This document shows, one piece after another, positions 28,097-40,042 of a stretch of DNA of 64,000 bases; position 1 is the first letter of the stretch, and each line of letters starts with the position of its first letter. Position numbers and translations under genes: made by a program. Source of the stretch: Brucella gallinifaecis (lineage in GTDB: Bacteria > Pseudomonadota > Alphaproteobacteria > Rhizobiales > Rhizobiaceae); the NCBI RefSeq assembly GCF_006476605.1, contig NZ_ML636806.1, positions 62,001 to 126,000 on the forward strand. The letters are read 5' to 3'. The notes beneath the pieces were generated by a model. It saw nothing but the letters and a program-made list of their open reading frames with translations. It ran no database searches and was not told where the DNA came from.

Positions 28097-29418
28097 TATT
28101 CACTTCCCTTCTTGGGCTTTGCCGGAGCTTTGGTGCTCTTTGTAGCCTTGCGGGGCCTGGCTGCCTTTACGGAAGTGCTCTTATGGCTTGTAGGCACGCT
28201 GCCTGCTTCAACACGGGTCGAAAATTCTGTTGCCTTACCCGCTGCAAGCTTTGCGGCCTGTCCAACCCAGTCTTCACGCGCTATACGCCCATCAAATTCG
28301 AGATAGGTTTCAGCCTGCTCAATATCGGCTTTCGTCCAAGCTGCAATCTGATCGAAGTGATAGATCCCGTGCGCGTTCAACTTCTTCTCATTGACCGCAC
28401 CAATGCCCTTGATCAGGGTCAGATTGTCTGGCGTAGCATCACGGGCCGAAGCCAGTCCGCCTGCAAAATGGACAACATCCTCCGCCTGCTCTTCTTCAAT
28501 GGCATCGTCAGTAAGATGCGCCACAATAAAGTCAGCAGGATCGCCGGCACCCGGCTTGTCTGCCTCTTCAACCAATTCGGCGATTTCGTCGTCATCAACA
28601 CCAAGATAGGCCGCAATAACACGCGGATCATTCTTGACCTGTTCCGGCGAGCCGTCGGAAATCTTGGTGCCATATTCAAGCACGATAACGTGGTCGGAAA
28701 TTTCCATAACCACCGACATGTCATGCTCAATAAGCAAAATAGACGTTCCGGTTTCATTGCGAATGTCGAGCAGCAGCTTGTTCAACTCAGCCGATTCACG
28801 CGGATTAAGACCTGCCGCAGGCTCATCAAGACAGAGAATTTCCGGCTTGGTGCACATGGCCCGGGCAATTTCCAGACGGCGCTGATCACCATAGGGAAGA
28901 TCACCCGCAGGATCATCCGCGCGATCAATCAGATTGATCTTTTCCAGCCAGTAACGTGCCTTCTCAATCGCATCCTTTGCAGCCTTCCGATAAGTCGGAA
29001 AGCCAAGAAGACCAAGGATCGTATAGCCTGAAGAACGCATCAATGTATTGTGCTGCGCAACAAGCAGATTCTCCAGGACAGTCAGACCTGAGAAAAGCCG
29101 GATATTCTGGAAAGTACGCGCAACACGCGCATCCTGCGTGATCTTGAAATCAGGCAAACGCTCCAGCAGGAACTTTTCGCCCGTTTTGCGGTGCATCGTC
29201 AGCATACCGCCAGTTGGCTTGTAAAACCCGGTGATGCAATTGAAAACAGTCGTTTTGCCTGCACCATTCGGGCCGATGATTGCCGTAATATCTCCGCGCT
29301 TCACATCGAAGCTCAGATCGTTGATAGCGACAAGACCACCAAAGCGCATCGACAGATGCTCAACTGTCAGAATGGTGTCTTTCGAACCATTACCAGCCAT
29401 AATTTTTGTCTCCGCCAT
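28096..29418 (-). CDS. livG: Branched-chain amino acid ABC transporter ATPase LivG with helix-hairpin-helix C-terminal extension
   Basis: Residues 1 to about 270 are a normal LivG ATPase: GPNGAGKTTVFNCITGFYKP, RTFQNIRLFSGLTVLENLLVAQ, PYGDQRRLEIARAM (signature variant), LCLDEPAAGLNP, LIEHDMSV. The chain then continues for about 170 more residues, against about 255 in usual LivG. The tail has an acidic linker, then LTLIKGIGAVNEKKLNAHGI and YHFDQIAAWTKADIEQAETYL, which reads as a helix-hairpin-helix fold like that on rhizobial NuoE, and a Lys/Ala/Pro-rich basic end. The start overlaps the livM stop as ATGA. Confidence 0.92.
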   Translation of the reverse strand: MAETKIMAGNGSKDTILTVEHLSMRFGGLVAINDLSFDVKRGDITAIIGPNGAGKTTVFNCITGFYKPTGGMLTMHRKTGEKFLLERLPDFKITQDARVARTFQNIRLFSGLTVLENLLVAQHNTLMRSSGYTILGLLGFPTYRKAAKDAIEKARYWLEKINLIDRADDPAGDLPYGDQRRLEIARAMCTKPEILCLDEPAAGLNPRESAELNKLLLDIRNETGTSILLIEHDMSVVMEISDHVIVLEYGTKISDGSPEQVKNDPRVIAAYLGVDDDEIAELVEEADKPGAGDPADFIVAHLTDDAIEEEQAEDVVHFAGGLASARDATPDNLTLIKGIGAVNEKKLNAHGIYHFDQIAAWTKADIEQAETYLEFDGRIAREDWVGQAAKLAAGKATEFSTRVEAGSVPTSHKSTSVKAARPRKATKSTKAPAKPKKGSE

Positions 29419-30797
29419 CAGCCGTGCCCTTCCTTGGTAAAGGCACCTGACACCATCTTCTTCTGATTAAGGAATGCGCTTGGTTCCCGGCTTCCGACAA
29501 ATCCGCGCGGTTTCCAGACCATGACAACAACCATGGCAAGACCAAAGATCAGCATACGATAGAGTTCAGGCGTGAAGCTTGGACCAAAAATGGCTTTCAG
29601 GAAGCCCATTTCGCGCAGGATTTCCGTACCGCCAATCATCACGATCGCAGCAATGGCAATACCTACAAGCGACCCCATGCCACCCAGAACAACAATGGCC
29701 AGAATGACTGCCGATTCAAGGAACACAAAGGATTCAGGGCTGACAAAACCTTGACGCGCTGCAAAGAAAGAGCCGGCAAAACCGCCAAACATGGCGCCCG
29801 TCGCAAAAGCAGTCAGCTTTGTCGTCGTGGTATTGATACCAAGCGAACGGCAGGCGATTTCATCTTCACGCAGTGCTTCCCACGCACGACCAACCGGCAT
29901 ACGCCGCAGACGGATCGTCACAAGTGCCGTGATCAGTGCCAGAATGAGAATGATATAGTAAAGGAAGAACTTGTAATGCGCAGCCGAGAAAGTCAGGCCG
30001 TAATAAGCAGCAAAGCCATCCTTGCTGGCATTGAACTGAAGACCAAAGAATGTTGCTTTGGCGATGCTCGAAATACCAAAAGTACCCTTGGTCAATTCGG
30101 TCCAGTTTATCAGCACAAGTCGAATGATTTCGCCAAAGGCCAGCGTTACGATAGCCAGATAGTCACCACGCAAGCGCAGAACCGGAAAGCCGAGAATGAC
30201 GCCCCATGTTGCGGCCAGAAGACCGGCAATTGGTAACAGAACCCAGAAAGACCATCCAAAATAGGCAGACAGAATAGCGTAGGAATAGGCGCCAACCGCA
30301 TAGAAAGCGACATAGCCCAGATCGAGCAGCCCAGCGAGGCCGACCACGATATTAAGCCCCCATGCCAGCATCACATAGATCAAGATCTGGACGCCAAAAT
30401 TATCGACCCATTTCAGCGAACCCTGCCAGCCGACAAGGGCAACAATCAGGATCGGATAGGCAAAAAGAAATGCAACACCAAAATGCGAGAAATGCTTGCG
30501 GAAAAAAGACGGGCTTTCCGCAACAGCAGTTGATTTGCTGGCCTTCTCAAATTTTCGCGCCTGAAGCCAGGGCTGCAAAAATGCAATGAAAGCAAATCGC
30601 CCGACCGCTGCCAGTGCAACGAGGATAGCCAGCGCTCCCCATCTTTGGGTCAACACCAGCTCATTGCTGATATTCTGATCGGTTTTGAAACCGACAATGA
30701 GAATGAAAAGTCCCAAAGCCACAAGACCGGCAATGACCCCTTCACGAATTGCCCGGACAAAAAGGGAATCCGGACGTGAACCTGTTTGTACGGCCAT
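29418..30797 (-). CDS. livM: Branched-chain amino acid ABC transporter permease LivM
   Basis: Membrane permease with about ten hydrophobic segments. It carries the family block [20 protein letters not shown] and the loop [37 protein letters not shown] that meets the ATPases. The 459 residues include an N-terminal extension with two extra helices before the usual core, as in many rhizobial LivM. AGGTG precedes the ATG, and the start is 2 bases from the livH stop. Confidence 0.93.
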   Translation of the reverse strand: MAVQTGSRPDSLFVRAIREGVIAGLVALGLFILIVGFKTDQNISNELVLTQRWGALAILVALAAVGRFAFIAFLQPWLQARKFEKASKSTAVAESPSFFRKHFSHFGVAFLFAYPILIVALVGWQGSLKWVDNFGVQILIYVMLAWGLNIVVGLAGLLDLGYVAFYAVGAYSYAILSAYFGWSFWVLLPIAGLLAATWGVILGFPVLRLRGDYLAIVTLAFGEIIRLVLINWTELTKGTFGISSIAKATFFGLQFNASKDGFAAYYGLTFSAAHYKFFLYYIILILALITALVTIRLRRMPVGRAWEALREDEIACRSLGINTTTTKLTAFATGAMFGGFAGSFFAARQGFVSPESFVFLESAVILAIVVLGGMGSLVGIAIAAIVMIGGTEILREMGFLKAIFGPSFTPELYRMLIFGLAMVVVMVWKPRGFVGSREPSAFLNQKKMVSGAFTKEGHG

Positions 30798-30799
30798 GA

Positions 30800-31708
30800 T
30801 TACACCTTTTCGACTTCAGGGCGGCCAAGAATGCCGGACGGCATGAAGATCAACACGATTGCCAGGATCGAGAACGCAGCAACGTCCTTATAATCGATCG
30901 AGAAATAAGCAGACCACAAGGCTTCGATAAGACCGATGAGCAAGCCACCGACAACCGCACCCGGCAACGAGCCAATCCCGCCCAGAACAGCCGCCGTAAA
31001 TGCCTTGACGCCGGGAATGAACCCGTCCGCAAAGGAAATGACACCATAAAAGGAGAGATAAAGTGTACCGGCAACAGCGGCCAGCATCGCACCCATCACA
31101 AAGGTCAGCGAAATGACACGGTCAACATTGATGCCAAGCAGTGCAGCCATCTTGCGATCCTGCTCACAGGCGCGCTGGGCACGACCAAGAGATGTACGAT
31201 TGACGATATACCAGAAGATCGTCAACAGCACTGCCGTCACAACGATGACCACGATCTGCTTGAGCGAAATGGTTACATCGGTTCCAAAGACGCTGTAAGA
31301 GCCGTTAAGAAGCTGTGGCACCGGCTTGTTGCGCGGTCCCTGCGTCACCTGAACAAAGTTGGACAAGGCAATCGACATGCCTATTGCCGTAATCAACGGT
31401 GCCAGACGAAACGATCCGCGCAATGGCCGGTAAGCGGCCCGCTCGATCGTCCAGCTCCACAGCCCCGTGAGAAGCATTGCAACAACCATCATCAGCAAAA
31501 GCATAAGCGCTATTGGCAGCGCACCAATGAATGTTGTTATAATCAGAAAAACAATCAGCGCCATAAAGGCACCAAGCATAAAGACATCGCCATGTGCAAA
31601 ATTGATCATGCCGATAATGCCGTAAACCATCGTGTAACCAATGGCAATCAGGCCATAAATCGATCCGAGCGCGAGCCCGTTGATCACCTGCTGGAAGAAA
31701 TATTCCAT
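30800..31708 (-). CDS. livH: Branched-chain amino acid ABC transporter permease LivH
   Basis: First gene of the importer operon, 302 residues with about eight membrane helices. Typical features are the start [38 protein letters not shown] and the coupling loop [29 protein letters not shown] precedes the ATG. About 290 bases upstream is gene-free and should hold the operon promoter. Confidence 0.94.
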   Translation of the reverse strand: MEYFFQQVINGLALGSIYGLIAIGYTMVYGIIGMINFAHGDVFMLGAFMALIVFLIITTFIGALPIALMLLLMMVVAMLLTGLWSWTIERAAYRPLRGSFRLAPLITAIGMSIALSNFVQVTQGPRNKPVPQLLNGSYSVFGTDVTISLKQIVVIVVTAVLLTIFWYIVNRTSLGRAQRACEQDRKMAALLGINVDRVISLTFVMGAMLAAVAGTLYLSFYGVISFADGFIPGVKAFTAAVLGGIGSLPGAVVGGLLIGLIEALWSAYFSIDYKDVAAFSILAIVLIFMPSGILGRPEVEKV

Positions 31709-31958
31709 CTAGAAGCCACCCATTTTACTCTGTCGGGATTTTATTGACGCATCATTATTTCGTGCGCCTTCATTTTTTTCCCGAATAATTACACCTAACG
31801 GCTGTATTAAGGATTGCAAGCCCCTTTTGTCTCAGACAAAAGGCTAATAGCTTACTTCCTCCACAAACTAGTTATGTTCCCTAAAAAGCGCCTTCTGTAT
31901 ATATTTTTCTCCTATTTGAGGCGCCTTATTCCATATTTTTCTCGAGGCGTCACAGACA
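31709..31958. other. Upstream region of the liv operon
   Basis: About 250 bases, AT-rich, between livH and the terminator of the hydroxyproline genes. Runs such as GGCTAATAGCTTACTTCC and GCGCCTTATT/GGCGCCTT are present, but I cannot assign a promoter with confidence. No gene is seen. Confidence 0.4.
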
Positions 31959-31959
31959 A

Positions 31960-31986
31960 AAAATAGGGATCAGATCCCTATTTTTG
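31960..31986 (-). terminator. Intrinsic terminator after the hydroxyproline epimerase gene
   Basis: AAAAATAGGGATC-AGATCCCTATTTTT: a nearly perfect stem with U-tracts in both directions, 16 bases past the stop codon at 32002. Confidence 0.85.
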
Positions 31987-32001
31987 CCAGCCGTACCAAT
32001 T

Positions 32002-33003
32002 TTACGCAACAGTAAATCCGTGCGCAAACGGATCGCGGTCATCAATAAAGATCGTATTGTAACCAGTCATACGTGCCCAACCGGCGATTGAGGGTATGAT
32101 TCCCTTGCCTCCCGCTACATCCACAGTCCGTTCAACGCGGCCATGAAACAGCGATCCAATGATCGATTCATGCACGAAATCATCTCCGGGTTTCAGCTTT
32201 CCCTTGGCCGTAAGCTGCGCCATACGGGCAGAAGTGCCGGTTCCGCAAGGCGAACGGTCAATTGCCTTGTCGCCATAGAAAACTGCATTACGCGCATGAG
32301 CTTCAGGATGTTTCGGCTTACCGGTCCAAAGAATATGCGTAAGACGATTAATGTCCGGGAGGTCCGGGTGCTGAAATTTATATGCCTCGTTCAGACGTTC
32401 ACGCAGCACCGGACTCCACGCAATGAGCTGCAACGCAGAATAATCTTGCATGTCCGTGTAATTTTCTTGCGGCTCAACAATCGCATAGAAATTTCCGCCA
32501 TAGGCAACATCGACCTTGAGCGTTCCCAGATCAGGGCATTCCACTTGCATATCTTCCGCATATAGGAAGGCGGGAACATTGGTCAGCCGCACACGATCCA
32601 CATACTGACCATTTTGCTCATACTCGATCGAGACCAGTCCGGCAGGGGTTTCAAGATTGAGTTTTCCCGGTATTTTAGGTGTAACAAGCCCCTGCTCGAT
32701 AGCCATTGTCACAGTGCCGATTGTGCCATGTCCGCACATCGGCAGACAGCCGGATGTTTCAATAAACAAGACAGCCACATCGCAATCCGGGCGTGTTGGC
32801 GGGTAAAGGATCGAGCCGGACATCATATCATGACCGCGCGGCTCAAACATCAGTCCGGTGCGGATCCAGTCATATTCACGCAAGAAATGTGCGCGTTTTT
32901 CCATCATATTGGAGCCAACAAGGTTAGGCCCACCTCCTGCAACAAGACGCACAGGATTGCCGCATGTATGTCCGTCTACACAAAAAAACGAATGTTTTGC
33001 CAT
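32002..33003 (-). CDS. 4-hydroxyproline 2-epimerase (proline racemase family)
   Basis: Cofactor-free epimerase converting trans-4-hydroxy-L-proline to cis-4-hydroxy-D-proline. The two catalytic cysteines are in LPMCGHGTIG (near residue 90) and SPCGTGTSARM (near residue 236), as expected of the proline racemase/HyPRE family. The 333-residue length fits. Pairing with a D-amino acid dehydrogenase downstream of the same promoter favours the epimerase reaction over proline racemase. In Brucella, a relative (PrpA) is a B-cell mitogen; whether this protein is PrpA-like or HyPRE-like needs alignment. Confidence 0.88.
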   Translation of the reverse strand: MAKHSFFCVDGHTCGNPVRLVAGGGPNLVGSNMMEKRAHFLREYDWIRTGLMFEPRGHDMMSGSILYPPTRPDCDVAVLFIETSGCLPMCGHGTIGTVTMAIEQGLVTPKIPGKLNLETPAGLVSIEYEQNGQYVDRVRLTNVPAFLYAEDMQVECPDLGTLKVDVAYGGNFYAIVEPQENYTDMQDYSALQLIAWSPVLRERLNEAYKFQHPDLPDINRLTHILWTGKPKHPEAHARNAVFYGDKAIDRSPCGTGTSARMAQLTAKGKLKPGDDFVHESIIGSLFHGRVERTVDVAGGKGIIPSIAGWARMTGYNTIFIDDRDPFAHGFTVA

Positions 33004-33008
33004 AATGG

Positions 33009-34271
33009 TCAGTTCCGAAAACGTTGAGGCTTGAAAGGTTCTATATCAATCGCCGGTGCAGTCCCTGTGATCAGATCACGAATAATGCGTGCCGTCGCTG
33101 CCGATTGTGTGAGGCCAAGATGCCCATGGCCAAAGCCATAATAAATATTACCGCCAGCTGATGCGCGACCAATCACCGGCATGGAATCGGGCATTGACGG
33201 TCGATAGCCCATCCATTGCCGCCCACCTTCGGTTTTTAGTCCGGGCAAAAACTGTGAAGCTTTTTTAAGCATGGCTGCTGAACGCGCATAATTAGGAGCC
33301 AGTTCAAGCCCACCGAATTCAACTGCACCACCCACCCGCAGACCTGTTGCCATAGGTGTAATGACAAACCCGTGCCCCGGGAAAGTCAACTGCCGCTTCA
33401 CATCAAAGCTGCCAACAGGCAATGTCGTATTATAGCCGCGCTCCGTATCAAGCGGCACAACATCACCGCACTCTTTTGCGAGCTGCTTTGACCATGCACC
33501 TGCCATCACAACAAGATGTGCAGCAGCAATTTCTGTACCCTTATCAAGCCGAACGACCGCACCACCATTTACAGGCTGAACAGTCGTTACCGAAGCTTTG
33601 ACAAAACATGCACCCTTCTTTTCAGCATAAGCCCAGATTGCCTGACCAAACAGCTTCGGATCACTCACATTTTTCCAGCCCGGAACAAATGTAGCTGCAA
33701 CAAAACGAGCATCCAGTCCGCCCTGCAATTCGTTCAGCCGACTTCCACGCACATGCTCATATGCAATACCGGCTTTGGCTTTTGCAACCCAGCCGGATTG
33801 CGATGCAGCAAGTTCTGCTTCGCTCTCATAAAGCTCGAGATTACCGTCCTCGCGCAGACGGTCACGCAAACCGGCACGATCAATCAGTCCCAGCATCTCG
33901 CTTTGCGCAAGCTGCATCATATTGCCCTGAGCAACCGTTGTCTTTTCAAGCGCTGCCGCATTGCTTGCACGCCAGAAACGATATAGCCACGGGATCATTT
34001 TAGGAAAATAAGACGGGCGGATCGTGAATGGTCCGAGTGGATCCATAAGCCAGCCCGGCACTTTACCCATAACACCTTTGGAAGCCATCGGCAGAATATC
34101 AGAAAATGCGAGGGCAGCCGCATTGCCTGAGCTGGTTTCTTCGCAAATGCCACTGCGGTCAATCACAACAACATCACGGCCAGCCTCGGCCAACAGTGCA
34201 GCGGTTGCCACACCGACAATCCCGCCGCCAATGATAACGATGTCATGCTGCCCATTGGGACTTGATTTCAT
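33009..34271 (-). CDS. FAD-dependent D-amino acid (probably D-hydroxyproline) dehydrogenase
   Basis: DadA-like oxidoreductase of 420 residues. The FAD dinucleotide fold starts at once (DIVIIGGGIVGVATAALLAEAGRDVVVIDR, residues 10-39), and the C-terminal flavin-contacting block GNIYYGFGHGHLGLTQSAATARII is intact. GGGAG precedes the ATG. The epimerase gene starts 5 bases after its stop, so the two act in sequence: epimerase makes the D-isomer, this enzyme oxidises it to a pyrroline. Later enzymes of the pathway are not in the window. Confidence 0.88.
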   Translation of the reverse strand: MKSSPNGQHDIVIIGGGIVGVATAALLAEAGRDVVVIDRSGICEETSSGNAAALAFSDILPMASKGVMGKVPGWLMDPLGPFTIRPSYFPKMIPWLYRFWRASNAAALEKTTVAQGNMMQLAQSEMLGLIDRAGLRDRLREDGNLELYESEAELAASQSGWVAKAKAGIAYEHVRGSRLNELQGGLDARFVAATFVPGWKNVSDPKLFGQAIWAYAEKKGACFVKASVTTVQPVNGGAVVRLDKGTEIAAAHLVVMAGAWSKQLAKECGDVVPLDTERGYNTTLPVGSFDVKRQLTFPGHGFVITPMATGLRVGGAVEFGGLELAPNYARSAAMLKKASQFLPGLKTEGGRQWMGYRPSMPDSMPVIGRASAGGNIYYGFGHGHLGLTQSAATARIIRDLITGTAPAIDIEPFKPQRFRN

Positions 34272-34453
34272 TATGTGCGGCTCCCGCCCGGACTTACAGT
34301 TTCGCCTTCATTGTTAAGGCTCGGCTAAATTCACATCCGCCACACCGCTTTTGTCCATCCATTTTTTGGAATGACATCATGAAAAAAGCCCGTTATCGAT
34401 GAGAATGCTCCGTATAGCTATTGATATTATTATTACGGCGGCACACCACTCTA

Positions 34454-34476
34454 TTTGATATATCAAAGATATATCT
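34454..34476. promoter_or_regulatory. Tandem palindromes, candidate GntR operator
   Basis: TTTGATATATCAAA (34454-34467, perfect palindrome) is followed by AGATATATCT (34467-34476, also perfect), in the region between the divergent dehydrogenase and GntR genes. Tandem AT-rich palindromes at this position are the expected target of the adjacent GntR regulator. Confidence 0.6.
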
Positions 34477-34522
34477 ATAGGCTGAATACCTGTCAATCGC
34501 ATTCAGAACAAGGCTCATCTGC

Positions 34523-35206
34523 ATGAAATATGCAACTGTATCCGAAAAAACAGATAACAACAGTTTCGTTCTTATTGATAGCTGGGCAAGCGAAAGCCTT
34601 GCAGAGCAGGCATATCGAGTGTTGGAACGTCTCATTGTTACACTGGAACTGGAGCCAGGTTCAGTTGTTAATGAACGCACGCTGATAGAATTGACCGGCA
34701 TGGGCCGCACACCGATACGCGAGGCAATCCAGCGGCTGGCATGGGAAGGACTTGTTGAAGTCCGGCCCCGCTCCGGCATAGCTATTGCACAGATTAACCC
34801 AAATGATTTCAATAAAATATTGGATGCACGCGAAGGAGTAGAGCGCGTTCTGGCCCGTGATGCTGCACGCTTTGGCACCACGCGCGATTATGAACGCCTG
34901 AAAGCGGCTGCTGATGCCATGCTCGAAGCAATATCTTCTGACAATATTTCATTGTTTCTGAATGCGGATAAGGCCTTTGATATCGTGCTTGGGGCGGCTT
35001 CTGGCAATCCATATGCTGCACGGCTGGCAGCTCCGCTGCAAACCCATAGCCGACGCTTCTGGTTCAGGATGCGTCCTGCAACAGGCATCACCGGTTCTGC
35101 AAATGCTCATGCAGCCTTAATCGAGGCAATCATTTCACGCGAGCCAGAACGTGCCAGCGATACCGCCAGCGCATTGATGAAATATCTGCGCACGCTTGCA
35201 CCATAG
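34523..35206 (+). CDS. GntR family (FCD-type) transcriptional regulator
   Basis: 227-residue regulator, transcribed away from the hydroxyproline genes. The winged helix-turn-helix (QAYRVLERLIVTLELEPGSVVNERTLIELTGMGRTPIREAIQRLAWEGLVEVRPRSG, residues 31-87) is followed by a helical effector domain with DAREGVERVLARDAARFG and NAHAALIEAIISRE, as in the FCD group. By position it most likely controls the hydroxyproline pair and itself. It ends just before a bidirectional terminator. Confidence 0.88.
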   Translation: MKYATVSEKTDNNSFVLIDSWASESLAEQAYRVLERLIVTLELEPGSVVNERTLIELTGMGRTPIREAIQRLAWEGLVEVRPRSGIAIAQINPNDFNKILDAREGVERVLARDAARFGTTRDYERLKAAADAMLEAISSDNISLFLNADKAFDIVLGAASGNPYAARLAAPLQTHSRRFWFRMRPATGITGSANAHAALIEAIISREPERASDTASALMKYLRTLAP

Positions 35207-35266
35207 AGCCCAATCAGAACCGCATGAAACAAGGATCAAGGGGCATATTTACTGTCCGGCCCCGGC

Positions 35267-35298
35267 AATAAAAAAGCGGACCGAAGTCCGCCTTTTCA
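35267..35298. terminator. Bidirectional terminator between the GntR gene and atpC
   Basis: AAAAAAGCGGAC-CGAA-GTCCGCCTTTT: strong GNRA-capped stem with A- and T-runs at its sides, suitable for both the plus-strand regulator and the minus-strand atp operon. Confidence 0.88.
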
Positions 35299-35334
35299 AA
35301 TTCTGATTTTTTAAAGAGCTCAAACCAGCTTTTA

Positions 35335-35742
35335 TCAAGCAGGCAAGATAGCACCTTGCAAAGTCATGAGCTGATGCAGAAAGCCTTCTGCCTTTGTGCG
35401 ATGTTCAACAGAAGAAGCATCATCAAGCGCCTTACGGGCATGTTCGATGCGCTGCTGAATATCAGCACGGTCAAAATCATCAATATGGGTTGCCGATTCT
35501 GCCAGAATTGTACAGCTCTGCGGGGTAATATCCGCAAAACCACCAAATACAACGTAGGAATCAGACTTGCCGTCGCTCAGCTTAACCGAAACAACACCCG
35601 GCATGATCGTCGTCATCAGCGGTGAATGACCGGCAAGAGCCGTCAAATAACCTTCACTGCCCGGAATAACGACTTCCGTCACCTCAGCAGAAAGCAGAAG
35701 GCGTTCTGGCGACACGAGTTCGAATTGGAAAGCTTGAGCCAT
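35335..35742 (-). CDS. atpC: ATP synthase F1 epsilon subunit
   Basis: Epsilon subunit of the F1 rotor, regulating ATP hydrolysis. The 135-residue protein reads FQFELVSPERLLLSAEVTEVVIPGSEGYLTALAGHSPLMTTIMPG, the beta-sandwich domain of the family, followed by the two-helix C-terminal part. I used the ATG at 35742, with GAGAA upstream. It is the last gene of the atpHAGDC operon. Confidence 0.96.
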   Translation of the reverse strand: MAQAFQFELVSPERLLLSAEVTEVVIPGSEGYLTALAGHSPLMTTIMPGVVSVKLSDGKSDSYVVFGGFADITPQSCTILAESATHIDDFDRADIQQRIEHARKALDDASSVEHRTKAEGFLHQLMTLQGAILPA

Positions 35743-35865
35743 GTTTCTCACTTAAATTTCTGGAGCCAGATCCCGAAAACAAATATTGCTTCGATAAAAG
35801 ATCATACTCAAACAAATGAACAGGCATTTCCGGCGGGCTTAAACACCCGCCGGAAACTCAATTCA

Positions 35866-37612
<1,747 letters not shown>

Positions 37613-37614
<2 letters not shown>

Positions 37615-38491
37615 AGAGCGCTTCCGCGCCCGAAATGATTTCAATGAGTTCTTTGGTGATCTGAGCCTGACGCTGACGGTTATATGTGATCGACAATTTG
37701 TTGATCATATCACCGGCATTGCGCGTTGCATTGTCCATCGCGCTCATCTTCGCGCCCATTTCGCCCGCCACATTTTCCAAAAGAGCGCGGAAAATCTGGA
37801 CCGAAATATTGCGCGGGATCAGTGTGCTCAGGATCTCCGCAGGATCAGGTTCATACTCATAAATCGCATCGCCTGCAGAATTCGCCTGCTCAGTAGCACC
37901 TGCCGAAGCCGGAATAAGCTGCTGCGCGGTTGGAATCTGTGCAATCACCGACTTGAACTCGGAATAGAACAAGGTGCAGACATCAAATGCGCCCTGTTCA
38001 AACATCTCGATAATCTTGCTACCGATCTGATCGGCATGCACAAAAGCGAGTTGTTTGACTTCACGCAGATTGACATGGTCAACAATCAACGAAGCAAATT
38101 CACGACGCAGAATATCTGCGCCCTTTTTACCAATCGTCAAAATCTTGACCGTCTTGCCTTCGCTCAGGAGCTTGCGAGCATGATCACGCGCAAAACGTGC
38201 AATCTGGCTATTGAAACCACCACAAAGTCCACGTTCTGCAGTAGCGACGACGAGCAGATGCACGTCGTCCTTACCCGTACCGACCATCAATGTCGGCGCA
38301 TCCTCTCCGCTCACATTCTGCGCAATATTTGCGAGAACGGCACCCATGCGCTGCGAGTAAGGCCGGGCGGCCTCCGCAGCTTCCTGGGCACGGCGCAGCT
38401 TCGCCGCAGCGACCATCTGCATCGCTTTGGTGATTTTCTGCGTCGCCTTGACCGAGGCGATACGGTTTCTCAGATCCTTTAGTGAAGGCAT
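37613..38491 (-). CDS. atpG: ATP synthase F1 gamma subunit
   Basis: Central stalk subunit that couples proton flow to catalysis. The 292-residue protein has the long N-terminal helix ([36 protein letters not shown]) and C-terminal helix ([41 protein letters not shown]), which together form the coiled-coil shaft. Between atpA and atpD in the standard order, its stop overlaps a palindromic repeat. Confidence 0.97.
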
Positions 38492-38512
38492 CCGTTCATC
38501 CCGTCACAAAAT

Positions 38513-40042
38513 TCAAGCAAAAGACTTGGCAAACGCGTCGACCGCTGCCTTGAGCTTTGCTTTGATGTTGTCGGTGAGTGCCTTTTCATCGCGAATCGCA
38601 TCGAGAACATCCTTGTGCTCGTTGCGAAGCGAAGAAAGAAGACCCGCTTCGAACTTGCCAACCTGATCAACGGCAATCTTGTCGAGATAGCCATTCACGC
38701 CGGCATAAATCACGGCAACCTGTTCTTCCGTCTTGAGTGGAGAGAACTGTGGCTGCTTGAGAAGCTCGGTCAGACGTGCACCGCGGTTAAGCAGACGCTG
38801 CGTCGAAGCATCAAGATCCGAACCGAACTGGGCAAATGCTGCCATTTCACGATACTGGGCAAGTTCACCCTTGATCGAACCGGCAACCTGCTTCATCGCC
38901 TTGATCTGGGCGGACGAACCAACGCGCGAAACCGACAGACCGACATTAACAGCCGGACGGATACCCTGATAGAACAGGTTGGTTTCAAGGAAGATCTGGC
39001 CGTCAGTAATCGAGATCACATTGGTCGGAATAAACGCGGAAACGTCGTTACCCTGCGTTTCGATGACTGGCAGAGCCGTCAGCGAACCAGCGCCATTTTC
39101 GTCGTTGAGCTTCGCAGCGCGTTCAAGAAGACGCGAATGCAGATAGAAAACGTCACCTGGATAAGCTTCACGGCCCGGAGGACGACGAAGCAGAAGCGAC
39201 ATCTGACGATAAGCAACAGCCTGCTTGGACAGATCGTCATAACCGATCAATGCGTGCTGGCCGTTATCGCGGAAATATTCACCGATAGCGCAGCCTGCGA
39301 ATGGCGCAAGATACTGCATCGGAGCCGGATCGGAAGCGGTAGCTGCGATCACAACGGAATATTCGAGAGCGCCGCGTTCTTCAAGAACTTTAACGAACTG
39401 AGCAACAGTCGAACGCTTCTGGCCGATAGCAACGTAAACGCAATAAAGCTTTTCGCTGTCCGGGCCATTGTCGTGGATTGGCTTCTGGTTCAGGAATGTA
39501 TCAAGAATAATAGCAGTCTTGCCGGTCTGTCGGTCACCAATGACCAGCTCGCGCTGACCACGACCAACAGGGATCAGAGCGTCAACAGCCTTGAGGCCGG
39601 TCGACATTGGCTCATGAACCGACTTGCGCGGAATGATACCCGGTGCCTTGACGTCGACGCGGCGACGCTCTGTAGCAACGATCGGGCCTTTGCCGTCGAT
39701 TGGATTGCCGAGAGCATCGACAACGCGACCAAGCAGACCCGGACCAACCGGAACGTCAACAATCGCGCCGGTACGCTTGACGACATCGCCTTCCTTGATG
39801 TCACGGTCGGCACCGAAAATAACCACACCGACATTGTCGGTTTCAAGGTTAAGCGCCATACCGCGAATACCACCAGGGAATTCGACCATTTCACCAGCCT
39901 GAACATTGTCCAGACCGTAAACGCGGGCGATACCGTCGCCAACGGACAGAACCTGACCGACTTCGGAGACCTCAGCCTCCTTGCCGAAGTTCTTGATTTG
40001 CTCTTTCAGGATAGCGGAAATTTCCGCGGCGCGGATGTCCAT
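38513..40042 (-). CDS. atpA: ATP synthase F1 alpha subunit
   Basis: Non-catalytic nucleotide-binding subunit of F1, 509 residues. Walker [11 protein letters not shown], the [26 protein letters not shown]-terminal barrel and the arginine-finger region ([15 protein letters not shown]) are intact. Its start codon overlaps the end of atpH (shared base at 40042). Confidence 0.98.
   Translation of the reverse strand: MDIRAAEISAILKEQIKNFGKEAEVSEVGQVLSVGDGIARVYGLDNVQAGEMVEFPGGIRGMALNLETDNVGVVIFGADRDIKEGDVVKRTGAIVDVPVGPGLLGRVVDALGNPIDGKGPIVATERRRVDVKAPGIIPRKSVHEPMSTGLKAVDALIPVGRGQRELVIGDRQTGKTAIILDTFLNQKPIHDNGPDSEKLYCVYVAIGQKRSTVAQFVKVLEERGALEYSVVIAATASDPAPMQYLAPFAGCAIGEYFRDNGQHALIGYDDLSKQAVAYRQMSLLLRRPPGREAYPGDVFYLHSRLLERAAKLNDENGAGSLTALPVIETQGNDVSAFIPTNVISITDGQIFLETNLFYQGIRPAVNVGLSVSRVGSSAQIKAMKQVAGSIKGELAQYREMAAFAQFGSDLDASTQRLLNRGARLTELLKQPQFSPLKTEEQVAVIYAGVNGYLDKIAVDQVGKFEAGLLSSLRNEHKDVLDAIRDEKALTDNIKAKLKAAVDAFAKSFA

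Noticed and set aside
35759-35790. Possible further copy of the CCGAAAAC repeat between atpC and atpD
   Set aside because: Only GATCCCGAAAAC is recognisable, without a matching second arm; too little to call.
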